From contig DATJPY010000044.1 of assembly GCA_035506135.1 (NCBI GenBank), forward strand, positions 1 through 64,000: DNA of 64,000 nucleotides, written 5' to 3'. The stretch's first letter is position 1. Each line of letters begins with the position of its first letter. This document shows, in pieces, positions 15,031-23,274 of the stretch. The notes under the pieces are model-generated. The model was not told the DNA's origin and did no database searches. It saw only the letters and a list, made by a program, of their open reading frames with translations. Source of the DNA: DATJPY01 sp035506135. Lineage in GTDB: Bacteria; Myxococcota_A; UBA9160; PR03. The position numbers and the translations under genes are program-made.

Positions 15031-16215
15031 TCAGCGCCCCCGCCGCAGGATCGCGATCGAGCCGTCCCCGAAGTCGCCCCAGCCGGTGACGAGCCCGAGC
15101 TCCGCGTCCTTCACCTGGGCGGCGCCCGCCTCGCCGCGGAGCTGGCGGGTGGCCTCGATCAGGTGATTGATGCCCCAGACGTGCGCCTGGGAGAGCAGGC
15201 CGCCGTGCGTGTTCATCGGCAGCTCGCCGCCGAGCTCGATGCGGCCTCCCTTCACGAAGTCGCCGCTCTCGCCGCGGGCGCAGAGCCCGAGCGCCTCGAG
15301 CTGCAGCAGCACGACGTAGGTGAAGCAGTCGTAGATCTGGAGGAAGTCGACCTCGGACGCGCGGATGCCGGCCATCGCGAGGGCGCGCGGCGCGGCGAAG
15401 GAGAGCCCGATGCGGAACGGGTCGCGGCGCGCCGCGATGTCGTCGGCGGGGTAGGGGTGGCCCTCGGCGGCGGCGACCAGCACCACCGGCGGACGCGCCA
15501 GATCGCGCGCCCGCTCGGCGCTCGTCACCAGCACGGCGCCCGCGCCGTCCGTCTCGAGGCAGCAGTCGTAGAGCCGGAACGGCTCCGAGATCCAGCGCGC
15601 GGACAGGTACTGCTGCAGCGTGAGCGGGCGCCCCCGCATCAGCGCGCGCGGGTTGTGCTGGGCGTGGGCGCGGCACGCCAGCGCCACGGCGCCCATCGAT
15701 TCCGGCTCGATTCCGTACATCTTCATGTGTCGCGTCGCCAGCCAGGCGTAGAACTGTACCGGCGAGACGGCGCCGTACGGCAGGTAGAAGTCCCGTACCG
15801 TATGGGTCATGGCGTTCAGGCCGAGCGGCGACCGCCGCGGGCGCGCGCCCGGCTTCGGGCGGATCGCGCTGTAGCCGTTCCAGCCGAGCACGATCAGCAC
15901 GTGGCGCGCGACGCCGGTCGCCACCGCCATGGCCGCGCTCTGCAGCGCCGCGGTCGGGCTTGCGCCACCCATGCTCACGGTCGCGGCGTAGCGCAGCTCC
16001 TCGATCCCGAGGTTCGCGGCGAGCTCCTCGGCGGTGGTCTCGATGGGCGGCGGGACGAGGCCGTCGACGTCGCGCGGCGAGAGGCCCGCGTCGGCGATGG
16101 CGCCGCGCGCGGCCTCGAGCATGAGCTGGGCCGCGCTGCGGTCGGAGCCGCGGACGTAGTCGGTCTCGCCGATCCCGGCGATGGCGGCGCGCTCGCGGAT
16201 CGAGGACTCGCTCAC
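15031..16215 (-). CDS. Thiolase-fold protein lacking thiolase cysteines (Ltp2/SCP-x-like, possible aldolase)
   Basis: This is a 394-residue thiolase-superfamily protein. It has the SCP-x/lipid-transfer N-terminus (AAIAGIGETDYVRGS) and the central CLETDGAGAVLVTSAERAR. The nucleophile position reads VSMGGASPTAAL with no Cys, and the C-terminal catalytic Cys block reads VTGWGDFGDGSIAILRR, also without Cys. The usual HDCF motif is YDCFTYVVL. These changes rule out normal thiolysis and recall Ltp2, a retro-aldolase of steroid side-chain degradation that works with a DUF35 partner, which lies 3 nt downstream here. The GTG start overlaps the upstream hydrolase stop by 4 bases. The exact reaction is unproven; acyl-CoA aldol cleavage or formation is the best inference. 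Confidence 0.85.
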   Translation of the reverse strand: MSESSIRERAAIAGIGETDYVRGSDRSAAQLMLEAARGAIADAGLSPRDVDGLVPPPIETTAEELAANLGIEELRYAATVSMGGASPTAALQSAAMAVATGVARHVLIVLGWNGYSAIRPKPGARPRRSPLGLNAMTHTVRDFYLPYGAVSPVQFYAWLATRHMKMYGIEPESMGAVALACRAHAQHNPRALMRGRPLTLQQYLSARWISEPFRLYDCCLETDGAGAVLVTSAERARDLARPPVVLVAAAEGHPYPADDIAARRDPFRIGLSFAAPRALAMAGIRASEVDFLQIYDCFTYVVLLQLEALGLCARGESGDFVKGGRIELGGELPMNTHGGLLSQAHVWGINHLIEATRQLRGEAGAAQVKDAELGLVTGWGDFGDGSIAILRRGR

Positions 16216-17099
16216 GAGGGGCGCCCCAGCTCGCGCAGGAATGCGAGCACCGCGTCGGTGAAGCGGTCGTTGCGGTCCCCGGCGACCATGTGTCCGGCGC
16301 CGCGCACGTCGACGAACCGGGCCTTCGGCGCGAGCTCGAGGAAGTGCCGCGCGCCCTGCTCGGAGAGGAGGTCCGAGAGCCGGCCGCGCACGAGCAGCGT
16401 CGGGACGCGCAGCCGGCGCGCGGCGGCCTCCATGCGATCGCCCTCCTGGCCCGGCCGCGGCCCGTGTCCCGGCTGCAGGAAGAGGGGATCCCAATGCCAG
16501 CGCCAGCGCCCGTCGTCGCCGCGGCGCAGGTTCTTCGCGAGCCCCGAGAGATCGCTCGGCCGCTCGCGGTGCGGCAGGTAGGCGGCGACCGCGTCGGCGG
16601 CCTCGTCGAGGCTTGCGAAGCCCTCGGGCCGTGCCTGCATGAAGGAGATGATCCGCATCGCGCCCTCGGGCTCGATGCGCACCGCGATGTCGACCAGGAC
16701 GAGCGCGCGGCTGATCGAGCGCTCCGACTCTGCCTCGGCGAGCAGCGCGGTGATGCCGCCGAGCGACGCGCCCACCAGCACCGGCGGCGCGGTGAGCTGC
16801 GCAACCACCGCGCGCAGGTCCGCGACGAAGGCGTCGACGCTGTAATCGCCGCGCGCGTCCCAGCCGCTGTCGCCGTGGCCGCGCAGGTCGAGCGCGACGG
16901 CGTACCAGCCCTCGCGCGCGAGCGCGGCGGCCGTGCCGCCCCACGCGTGGCGCGTCTGACCGCCGCCGTGGAGCAGCAGAACGGGCGGCGCTGAGGGATC
17001 TCCCCACGCGTCGGCGTGGAGCGCGAGGCCGTCGCGCCCGGCGAGCTCCCACCGCGCGACCGGCGGGTCGCTCGGGGACTGCGGGCTGGGCTCGGCCAT
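16212..17099 (-). CDS. Alpha/beta hydrolase
   Basis: This is a 295-residue alpha/beta-hydrolase-fold enzyme. The oxyanion loop PPVLLLHGGGQTRHAW, the block LDLRGHGDSGWD, the nucleophile elbow VGASLGG (GxSxG) and a catalytic-His segment RGAGHMVAGDRND are present, with an acidic residue near TLLVRGRLSDL. It may hydrolyse an ester, lactone or CoA thioester. ATG 17097-17099 begins just before the fold; an upstream in-frame ATG would extend into the neighbouring divergent gene. It is the first gene of a coupled run (hydrolase, thiolase-like, DUF35, probably WS/DGAT). Confidence 0.9.
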   Translation of the reverse strand: MAEPSPQSPSDPPVARWELAGRDGLALHADAWGDPSAPPVLLLHGGGQTRHAWGGTAAALAREGWYAVALDLRGHGDSGWDARGDYSVDAFVADLRAVVAQLTAPPVLVGASLGGITALLAEAESERSISRALVLVDIAVRIEPEGAMRIISFMQARPEGFASLDEAADAVAAYLPHRERPSDLSGLAKNLRRGDDGRWRWHWDPLFLQPGHGPRPGQEGDRMEAAARRLRVPTLLVRGRLSDLLSEQGARHFLELAPKARFVDVRGAGHMVAGDRNDRFTDAVLAFLRELGRPS

Positions 17100-17175
17100 G
17101 CGGCTCCTCGCTCGGGCGCGCGGCGTAGATAGCCGCGCCTCGGGTATCGTGCCAGCAACAGGCGGAGGCGTGGGC

Positions 17176-17994
17176 ATGGGAAGGCTCGACAGCAAGGTGG
17201 CGCTGGTGACGGGCGGCGCGAGCGGGATCGGCGCGGCAACGGTGCGGCGCTTCGCGCGCGAAGGCGCGCGCGTCGTGATCGTGGATCTGCAGGACGCACT
17301 CGGCGAGGCGCTCGCCGAGGAGCTCGGAGCCGCGACCGTCTACCAGCGCGCCGATGTGTCGCGCGAGGCGGACGTCGTCGCCGCCGTCGACCGCGCCGTC
17401 GACCAGTTCGGGCGGCTCGACGTCTGCTTCAACAATGCCGGGCTCGGGGGCGTCACCGGTCCGATCGCCGAGATCCCGGCGGCCGAGTTCGATACGACCG
17501 TGGGCGTGCTGCTGCGCGGTGTCTTCCTCGGGATCAAGCACGCGGCGCGCGTGATGCTGCCGCAGCGCGCGGGCAGCATCCTGAGCACCGCGAGCGTCGC
17601 GGGCCTGCAGGCCGGCTTCGGCCCGCACGTCTACAGCGCCTGCAAGGCGGCCGTCGTGCACCTGACCCGATCGGTGGCGATGGAGCTCGGCGAGCGCGGC
17701 GTTCGCGTGAACTGCATCTGCCCCGGCGGCATCGTGACCCCCCTCCTTACCCGCGGCTTCGCGGGCATGGCGGGCGGCGAGGATCTCGTGAAGGGCTTCC
17801 TCGCGTCCGCACAACCGATCCGCCGCGCCGGACTTCCGGACGACATCGCGGAGGCTGCTCTGTTTCTGGCGAGCGACGCGTCGAGCTTCGTGAACGGGCA
17901 CGCGCTCGTGGTGGACGGCGGCCTCACCGGCGGGCGCCAGTGGTCGACGATGCCGGAGGCGATCCGCACCTACCGGCCCGAGGGCGGCCCCTGA
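17176..17994 (+). CDS. SDR family oxidoreductase
   Basis: This is a classical 272-residue short-chain dehydrogenase. It has the NAD-binding TGGASGIG loop (about residue 15), an acidic residue after the second strand (VIVDLQD, favouring NAD), NNAG, the catalytic Ser-Tyr-Lys (STASVAG, YSACK) and VNCICPGGIVTPLL. ALVVDGGLTGG closes the fold. Likely substrates are hydroxy or keto groups of a lipid or steroid-like compound. It is divergent from the hydrolase run (76-base gap) and 48 bases before the P450, so an SDR-P450 pair acting on the same substrate is plausible. Confidence 0.93.
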   Translation: MGRLDSKVALVTGGASGIGAATVRRFAREGARVVIVDLQDALGEALAEELGAATVYQRADVSREADVVAAVDRAVDQFGRLDVCFNNAGLGGVTGPIAEIPAAEFDTTVGVLLRGVFLGIKHAARVMLPQRAGSILSTASVAGLQAGFGPHVYSACKAAVVHLTRSVAMELGERGVRVNCICPGGIVTPLLTRGFAGMAGGEDLVKGFLASAQPIRRAGLPDDIAEAALFLASDASSFVNGHALVVDGGLTGGRQWSTMPEAIRTYRPEGGP

Positions 17995-18042
17995 TGCGGT
18001 AACGTCCCGGGCGGGGGAAGTCGGCGCCTCGAGAGGATTCAC

Positions 18043-19275
18043 ATGTCCCAGGCCTTCCCGCCGCCCGGCGCGTTCCCGCCTCCGCAGCTCCTCGCCGACC
18101 CGTATCCCTTCTACGCCGCGCTCCGCGCGAGCCAGCCGGTGTTCCGCCTGCCGGTGGGCGAGAGCAGCGCTCCCGGGGTCTGGCTGCTCACGCGGCACGC
18201 GGACGTCCACGCCGTGCTGCGCGACGCGCGCTTCTCGGCCGATCGCCGCCGCGCGCGCATCGTCCGCGAGAACATCGACCGGCTCGCGATCGGCATGGCG
18301 CTCGGCGAGGAAGGCGGGCTGCGCACCATGCTGGTCATGGACCCGCCCGATCACACCCGCGTGCGCGGCCTGGTGAGCAAGGCCTTCACCCCGCGCCGCG
18401 TCGCCGCCCTGCGCCCGCGCATCGAGCAGATCATCGACGAGCTGCTCGCCGAGCCGGCGGCGCGCGGATCGATGGACGTGATGGCGGACTTCGCCGCGCC
18501 GCTGCCGGCGATCGTGATCGCCGAGCTGCTAGGCGTGCCGGCCGAGGACCACCGCGAGTTCCGGCAGTGGTCGAGCGAGCTGGTCTCGCTCGTGGGCTCC
18601 GCCAATCCACTGGAGATCCGCGAGCGGTTCGAGAAGGCGCTCGGCCGCATCCTCGACTACCTGCGCGGCGTGATCGCCGAGCGGCGGCGCGCGCCGGCCG
18701 ACGACCTGATCAGCGGCATGATCGAGGCGCAGGAGGAGCGCGACGCGCTCTCCGACGTCGAGCTGCTCGCCACCAGCAACCTGCTGCTGCTCGCGGGCCA
18801 CGAGACCACCACCAACCTGATCGGCAACGGCACGCTCGCGCTGCTGCGGCACCCCGACGAGCTCGCGCGCCTGCGCGCCGACCACGCGCTCCTGCCGGAC
18901 GCGATCGAGGAGCTGCTGCGCTACGACAGCCCCGTACAGGCGACCGTGCGCGTCGCGACGCAGGACGCCGAGGTCGGCGGCCAGAAGATCCCGGCCGAGG
19001 CGCTGGTCATCGTGGGGATCGGGGCGGCGAACCGCGACCCCGCGGTCTTCCGCGACCCGGATCGCCTCGACCTCGCGCGCGGCGGCAACCACCACCTCTC
19101 GTTCGGTCTCGGCGTGCACTTCTGCCTCGGCGCGTCGCTGGCGCGCCTCGAGGCCGAGCTCGCCTTCGGTGCGCTGCTCGAGCGCTTCCCACGCCTCGAC
19201 CTCGCCACCGAAGCGGTCTCGCATCGCGCGAACCTGATCCTGCGCGGGCTCACCGCGCTGCCGGTGCGCTGCTGA
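18043..19275 (+). CDS. Cytochrome P450
   Basis: This is a full-length 410-residue bacterial P450. The I-helix oxygen-activation motif AGHETTTN, the K-helix ExxR in EELLRYDSPVQ, the haem loop LSFGLGVHFCLGASLARLE and the aromatic stretch before it are all intact. It would hydroxylate a hydrophobic substrate with electrons from a ferredoxin and ferredoxin reductase, neither of which is encoded nearby. The sequence around the haem is similar in style to the fragment at 1-300, but the two are separate genes. Neighbouring SDR genes could oxidise the alcohol it forms. Confidence 0.96.
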   Translation: MSQAFPPPGAFPPPQLLADPYPFYAALRASQPVFRLPVGESSAPGVWLLTRHADVHAVLRDARFSADRRRARIVRENIDRLAIGMALGEEGGLRTMLVMDPPDHTRVRGLVSKAFTPRRVAALRPRIEQIIDELLAEPAARGSMDVMADFAAPLPAIVIAELLGVPAEDHREFRQWSSELVSLVGSANPLEIRERFEKALGRILDYLRGVIAERRRAPADDLISGMIEAQEERDALSDVELLATSNLLLLAGHETTTNLIGNGTLALLRHPDELARLRADHALLPDAIEELLRYDSPVQATVRVATQDAEVGGQKIPAEALVIVGIGAANRDPAVFRDPDRLDLARGGNHHLSFGLGVHFCLGASLARLEAELAFGALLERFPRLDLATEAVSHRANLILRGLTALPVRC

Positions 19276-19327
19276 GCGAGGCCGGAGGCGCGGGCTCCAC
19301 TCCAGGGCTTCCGAGGAAGAGGCTGCG

Positions 19328-20797
19328 ATGAGCCCGATCGACCTCGTGATTCGCGGCGCGACCCTCTACGACGGGACGGGTGCTCCACCGCGTCGCGCCG
19401 ACGTCGCACTGGCCGGCGATCGGATCGCAGCGGTCGGTGATCTCCCCGCGCCTGCCGACGCGCGCGACCTCGACGCGCGCGGCCTCGCGCTCGCGCCGGG
19501 CTTCATCGACGTCCACACGCACGACGACTTCGCCGCCGTCCTCCACCCCGCGATGGGATTCAAGGTGCAGGGGGGCGTCACCACCGTGGTGGTCGGCAAC
19601 TGTGGGATGAGCGCCGCGCCGTGGGGCGTCGCGCGGGCGATGGCGCAGGCGTTCCATCCCGGCGCCGCGCTGCCCGCGTGGGAGGGCTTCGCCGGCTACC
19701 TCGCCCACCTCGATGCGGAGCCGGCGAGCTGCAACGTGGCCGCGCTGGTCGGGCACGGCACCGCGCGCGCGGCGGCGATGGGCGGCGACGCGCGCGCGCC
19801 GACGCGCGCCGAGCTCGATCGGATGCGCGGCATCGTGCGCGAGGGGCTCGAGGCCGGCTGCTTCGGCCTGTCGACGGGGCTCGTCTACGAGCCCGGCCGC
19901 CACGCCGCGACCGACGAGATCGTGGCGCTCGCGCGCGTGCTCGCGGGAAGCGGCGCGCTCTACGCCACGCACATGCGCGACGAGGGGAGCGGGCTCCTCG
20001 ACTCGGTGCAGGAGGCGATCGAGATCGGCGAGCGCGCCGGCGTGCCGGTGCAGATCTCGCACCACAAGGCGGCGGGTCGCGAGGCGTGGGGCCTCGTGCG
20101 CGAGTCCCTGCGGATGATCGAGCAGGCGCGCGCGCGCGGGCTCGACGTGACCGCCGATCAGTATCCCTACACCGCGGGAAGTACGGTGCTGGCCGCGGTC
20201 GTGGCCAACGCCGAGCGCTTCGGGCGCGCCGACGAGGCGGCGGTGGTGATCGCGTCGGCGCCCGGCCACCCCGCGTGGGAGGGCCGCTCGCTGGCGGAGC
20301 TCGGAGCGGCGTGGGACATGCCCGGGATCGAGGCCGCCCGGCGTATCCTCGACGCGGAGGGGTTCTCGGCGACCGTGGTCATGCACAGCATGGACGAGGG
20401 CGACGTGCAGACGGTGATGCGTCACCCGACCACGATGATCGGCTCGGACGGGATCCCGACGCTGGCGGGCAAGCCGCACCCGCGGCTCTACGGGACCTTC
20501 GCGCGCGTGCTCGGCCACTACGCGCGCGACCTCGGCCTCTTCCCGCTCGAGGAGGCGGTCCACCGCATGACCGGGCTCGCGGCGCGCAAGTTCGGGATGC
20601 GCGACCGCGGGGTGGTGCGCGAGCAGGCCTTCGCCGATCTCGTGCTCTTCGACCCGGACGGGATCGCCGACGTGGCGACTTACGCGGATCCGCACCATCC
20701 GCCGGCCGGGGTCGAGCGCGTCTGGGTGAACGGGGTGTGCGTCGTCGAGCGTGGCGCGCACACGGGGGCCCGGCCTGGTCGCGCGTTGCGGCGCTGA
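19328..20797 (+). CDS. Amidohydrolase, N-acyl-D-amino-acid deacylase family
   Basis: This is a 489-residue amidohydrolase. The N-terminal beta-sandwich strand DLVIRGATLYDGTGAPP is followed by the metal site GFIDVHTHDDF (HxH), GVTTVVVGNCGMSAAP, FGLSTGLVYEPG, the second metal region ATHMRDEG and VQISHHKAAG. The C-terminal end is GSDGIPTLAGKPHPRLYGTF with RKFGMRDRG. This order matches D-aminoacylases and dihydroorotase-like deacylases that cleave an N-acyl or carbamoyl bond with zinc. The real substrate is unknown. It follows the P450 by 52 bases and may belong to the same transcript. Confidence 0.9.
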   Translation: MSPIDLVIRGATLYDGTGAPPRRADVALAGDRIAAVGDLPAPADARDLDARGLALAPGFIDVHTHDDFAAVLHPAMGFKVQGGVTTVVVGNCGMSAAPWGVARAMAQAFHPGAALPAWEGFAGYLAHLDAEPASCNVAALVGHGTARAAAMGGDARAPTRAELDRMRGIVREGLEAGCFGLSTGLVYEPGRHAATDEIVALARVLAGSGALYATHMRDEGSGLLDSVQEAIEIGERAGVPVQISHHKAAGREAWGLVRESLRMIEQARARGLDVTADQYPYTAGSTVLAAVVANAERFGRADEAAVVIASAPGHPAWEGRSLAELGAAWDMPGIEAARRILDAEGFSATVVMHSMDEGDVQTVMRHPTTMIGSDGIPTLAGKPHPRLYGTFARVLGHYARDLGLFPLEEAVHRMTGLAARKFGMRDRGVVREQAFADLVLFDPDGIADVATYADPHHPPAGVERVWVNGVCVVERGAHTGARPGRALRR

Positions 20798-20837
20798 CCC
20801 GGTCGCGCCCGCTCTCTCGACGCCCTGCGCGCCGATC

Positions 20838-20851
20838 TGTAACGTGTTTCA
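20838..20851. promoter_or_regulatory. KstR-like palindrome TGTAACGTGTTTCA upstream of the SDR operon
   Basis: The 14-mer fits TnnAACnnGTTnnA exactly, the pattern described for the TetR-type steroid-catabolism regulator KstR of actinobacteria. It is an imperfect palindrome (10 of 14 positions). It lies 17 bases before the first gene of a ten-gene same-strand run in very GC-rich DNA where such AT-rich words are scarce. No KstR homologue is encoded in the window, so the binder is unknown. Confidence 0.45.
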
Positions 20852-20868
20852 AATCCGAGGAGGCGAGC

Positions 20869-21633
20869 ATGGGCGGTGGACTGGTCGACGGCAAGGCCGC
20901 GCTCGTGACGGGCGGCGCCTCCGGGATCGGTCGCGCCACGGCGCTCGCACTCGCTCGCGAGGGCGCGCGCGTGCTGGTGGCGGACCGCGATGCCGCCGGC
21001 GCCGAGGCGGTGGCGAAGGCGATCTCCGAGTCGCGCGGGACGGCGCGCGCCGTGCGCTGCGACGTGGCCCGGGCGGACGAGGTCGAGGCCATGGTGCGGG
21101 CCGCCCTCGACGCCTTCGGCCGACTCGATTGCGCGGTGAACGCCGCCGGGATCCTCGGCGCACCGGGCCCGCTGCACGAGCTCGCACCCGAGCAGTGGGA
21201 GCAGACGCTGGCGGTGAACCTGACGGGCATGTTCCTGTGCCTGCGGTACGAGCTCCGCGCGATGCGCGCGCAGCGAGCCGGCGCCATCGTCAACGTGTCG
21301 TCGGGGGCCGGCGTGCTGGGCACGCCCTTCCTCGGCCCCTACGCCGCCTCGAAGCACGGCATCCTCGGTCTCACCAAGACGGCGGCGCTCGAGAACGCGC
21401 GCGACGGCGTGCGCGTGAACGCGATCTGCCCCGGGTCGACCGACACGCCGATGCTGCAGGGCTTCATGGCGAGCTCGGCGGAGGCGCGCAAGATGATCCT
21501 CGCCACGGCGCCGAGCGGCCGGCTCGGCACGCCGGAGGAGATCGCCGAGGCAGCGCTCTGGCTGTGCTCCGACCGCGCCTCCTACGTGAGCGGAGAATCG
21601 ATGCTGGTCGACTTCGCCGCGGTGTCGCGCTGA
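20869..21633 (+). CDS. SDR family oxidoreductase
   Basis: This is a 254-residue classical SDR. Motifs seen are TGGASGIGRATA, VADRD at the end of the second strand (NAD preference), VNAAGILG in place of NNAG, VSSGAGVLG with the catalytic Ser, YAASKHG with Tyr and Lys, and NAICPGSTDTPM. The start ATG 20869 has GAGGAGG upstream. It opens a dense run of SDR and LLM genes and lies just after the KstR-like palindrome. The substrate is unknown. Confidence 0.93.
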   Translation: MGGGLVDGKAALVTGGASGIGRATALALAREGARVLVADRDAAGAEAVAKAISESRGTARAVRCDVARADEVEAMVRAALDAFGRLDCAVNAAGILGAPGPLHELAPEQWEQTLAVNLTGMFLCLRYELRAMRAQRAGAIVNVSSGAGVLGTPFLGPYAASKHGILGLTKTAALENARDGVRVNAICPGSTDTPMLQGFMASSAEARKMILATAPSGRLGTPEEIAEAALWLCSDRASYVSGESMLVDFAAVSR

Positions 21634-21647
21634 GGGGACCGGTCGAG

Positions 21648-22514
21648 GTGAAGTTCGTCGTCCCCACCGCCTTCAGCCCGCCGGCGCACTTCTGCGCCAT
21701 GGCCCGCGCGGCCGAGGAGGCCGGCTGGGACGCGATCGCCATCTCCGACCACGTGGCGCATCCCGAGCGCATCACGTCGCCCTATCCCTACACGAAGGAC
21801 GGATCGATCCGGTGGACCGAGTCGACGGCATGGCCGGACCCCTGGGTCTCGATCGGCGCGATGGCCGCCGCGACCTCGCGCCTGCACTTCGTGACGAACA
21901 TCTTCGTCCTGGCGCTGCGCAACCCGTTCCTCGCCGCCAAGGCCATCGCCACCGCTGCGGCGCTCTCGGAGGATCGCGTGGCCGTCGGCGTCGGGGTCGG
22001 CTGGATGCGGGAGGAGTTCGAGCTCGCCGGGCAGGACTTCGCCACGCGCGGCCGCCGCACCGACGAGATGATCGAGGTGATGCGGAAGCTCTGGAGCGGC
22101 GGCTACGTCGAGCACCGCGGCCGCTTCTACGAGTTCGGACGCGTGCGCATGCTGCCCGCGCCCGGCGCGCCCGTGCCGATCTACGGCGGCGGCCTGTCGG
22201 AGCCGGCGCTGCGGCGCGCGGCGCGTCTCGACGGCTGGATCTCGGACATCCACAGCACCGCGGAGCTGCGCGACATCGCGGCCGTGCTGCGCCGCCATCG
22301 GGCCGAGCAGGGGCGGGCGGATGCGCCCTTCGCGCTGGTGGCGGCGTGCTCGGACGCCTTCGACGCCGACGGGATCCGCCGGCTCGCGGATGCGGGCGTG
22401 ACGCACTACGCGACGGCGCCGTGGCTCTTCTACGGCGGCTCGTGGGATTCGCTTCAGGACAAGGTCGACGGCATGCGGCGCTTCGCGGACCAGGTGATCG
22501 CGAAGCTGCGCTGA
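21648..22514 (+). CDS. LLM-class F420-dependent oxidoreductase
   Basis: This is a 288-residue luciferase-like enzyme. Family blocks are VKFVVPTAFSPPAHFCAMAR, GWDAIAISDHVAHPE, SRLHFVTNIFVLALRNPF, DRVAVGVGVGWMREEFELAG and FATRGRRTDEMIEVMRKLWS. The TIGR03619-like N-terminal arrangement is typical of the probable F420-dependent group. The GTG start at 21648 comes 14 bases after the preceding SDR stop. It could reduce an unsaturated carbonyl or act as an alcohol dehydrogenase; the cofactor is inferred. It is flanked by SDRs in the same operon. Confidence 0.88.
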   Translation: MKFVVPTAFSPPAHFCAMARAAEEAGWDAIAISDHVAHPERITSPYPYTKDGSIRWTESTAWPDPWVSIGAMAAATSRLHFVTNIFVLALRNPFLAAKAIATAAALSEDRVAVGVGVGWMREEFELAGQDFATRGRRTDEMIEVMRKLWSGGYVEHRGRFYEFGRVRMLPAPGAPVPIYGGGLSEPALRRAARLDGWISDIHSTAELRDIAAVLRRHRAEQGRADAPFALVAACSDAFDADGIRRLADAGVTHYATAPWLFYGGSWDSLQDKVDGMRRFADQVIAKLR

Positions 22515-22524
22515 AGGGGGTCGG

Positions 22525-23274
22525 ATGCGCCGGTTCGAGGACAAGGTGGTGCTGATCACGGGCGCGGCGTCCGGGATCGGGCGCGCCTGCGCGCTCAAGC
22601 TGGCCGAGGAGGGTGCTCGGCTCGCGCTCGGGGACGTGCAGGCCGAGGGGCTCGAGGCGACCGCCAAGCAGGTGCGCGAGCTCGGCGCCGCGTGCGAGAC
22701 GCAGTTCGCGGACGTCGCCGACGAGGCCTCGGTGCGCGCGCTCGTCTCCGGCGCGGCGTCCCACTACGGCCGGCTCGACGTGCTGTGCAACGTGGCCGGC
22801 ATCCTGCGCTTCGATCACACCCACGAGCTCGCGCTCGCCGACTGGAGCCGCGTCCTCGCCGTGAACCTGACGGGGACCTTCCTGATGTGCCGCGAGGCGA
22901 TCCCGCACCTGCTCGCCGCGCGCGGGAACGTGATCAACATCGCCTCGACCGCAGGGCTGCGCGGGCATCCGTGGACGGCGGCCTACTCGGCGTCGAAGGG
23001 CGGCGTGATCGCGCTCACCTGCGGCATCGCGATCGAGTACGCGAAGCAGGGCCTGCGCGCCAACGCGATCTGCCCGGGCAGCATCGAGACGCCGATCACG
23101 CAGGCCTTCCAGGTGCCGTCGGGCGCCGACCCCAAGCTGGTTCGCCGCATGATGCCGATCACCGGATTCGCCGGGCCCGAGAAGGTGGCGACGGCGGTCG
23201 CCTTCCTGGCGTCGGACGAGGCCTCGCACATCACGGGCGAGACGCTCCGCATCGACGGCGGAGCGCTGTCGTGA
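22525..23274 (+). CDS. SDR family oxidoreductase
   Basis: This is a 249-residue classical SDR. It has TGAASGIGRACA, an Asp after strand two (ALGDVQ), CNVAGILR in the NNAG position, IASTAGLRG with catalytic Ser, YSASKGG with Tyr/Lys, and NAICPGSIETPI. ETLRIDGGALS ends the protein. It begins 10 bases after the LLM gene, and its stop overlaps the next SDR start (GTGA), so it is translationally coupled on both sides. Confidence 0.93.
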   Translation: MRRFEDKVVLITGAASGIGRACALKLAEEGARLALGDVQAEGLEATAKQVRELGAACETQFADVADEASVRALVSGAASHYGRLDVLCNVAGILRFDHTHELALADWSRVLAVNLTGTFLMCREAIPHLLAARGNVINIASTAGLRGHPWTAAYSASKGGVIALTCGIAIEYAKQGLRANAICPGSIETPITQAFQVPSGADPKLVRRMMPITGFAGPEKVATAVAFLASDEASHITGETLRIDGGALS

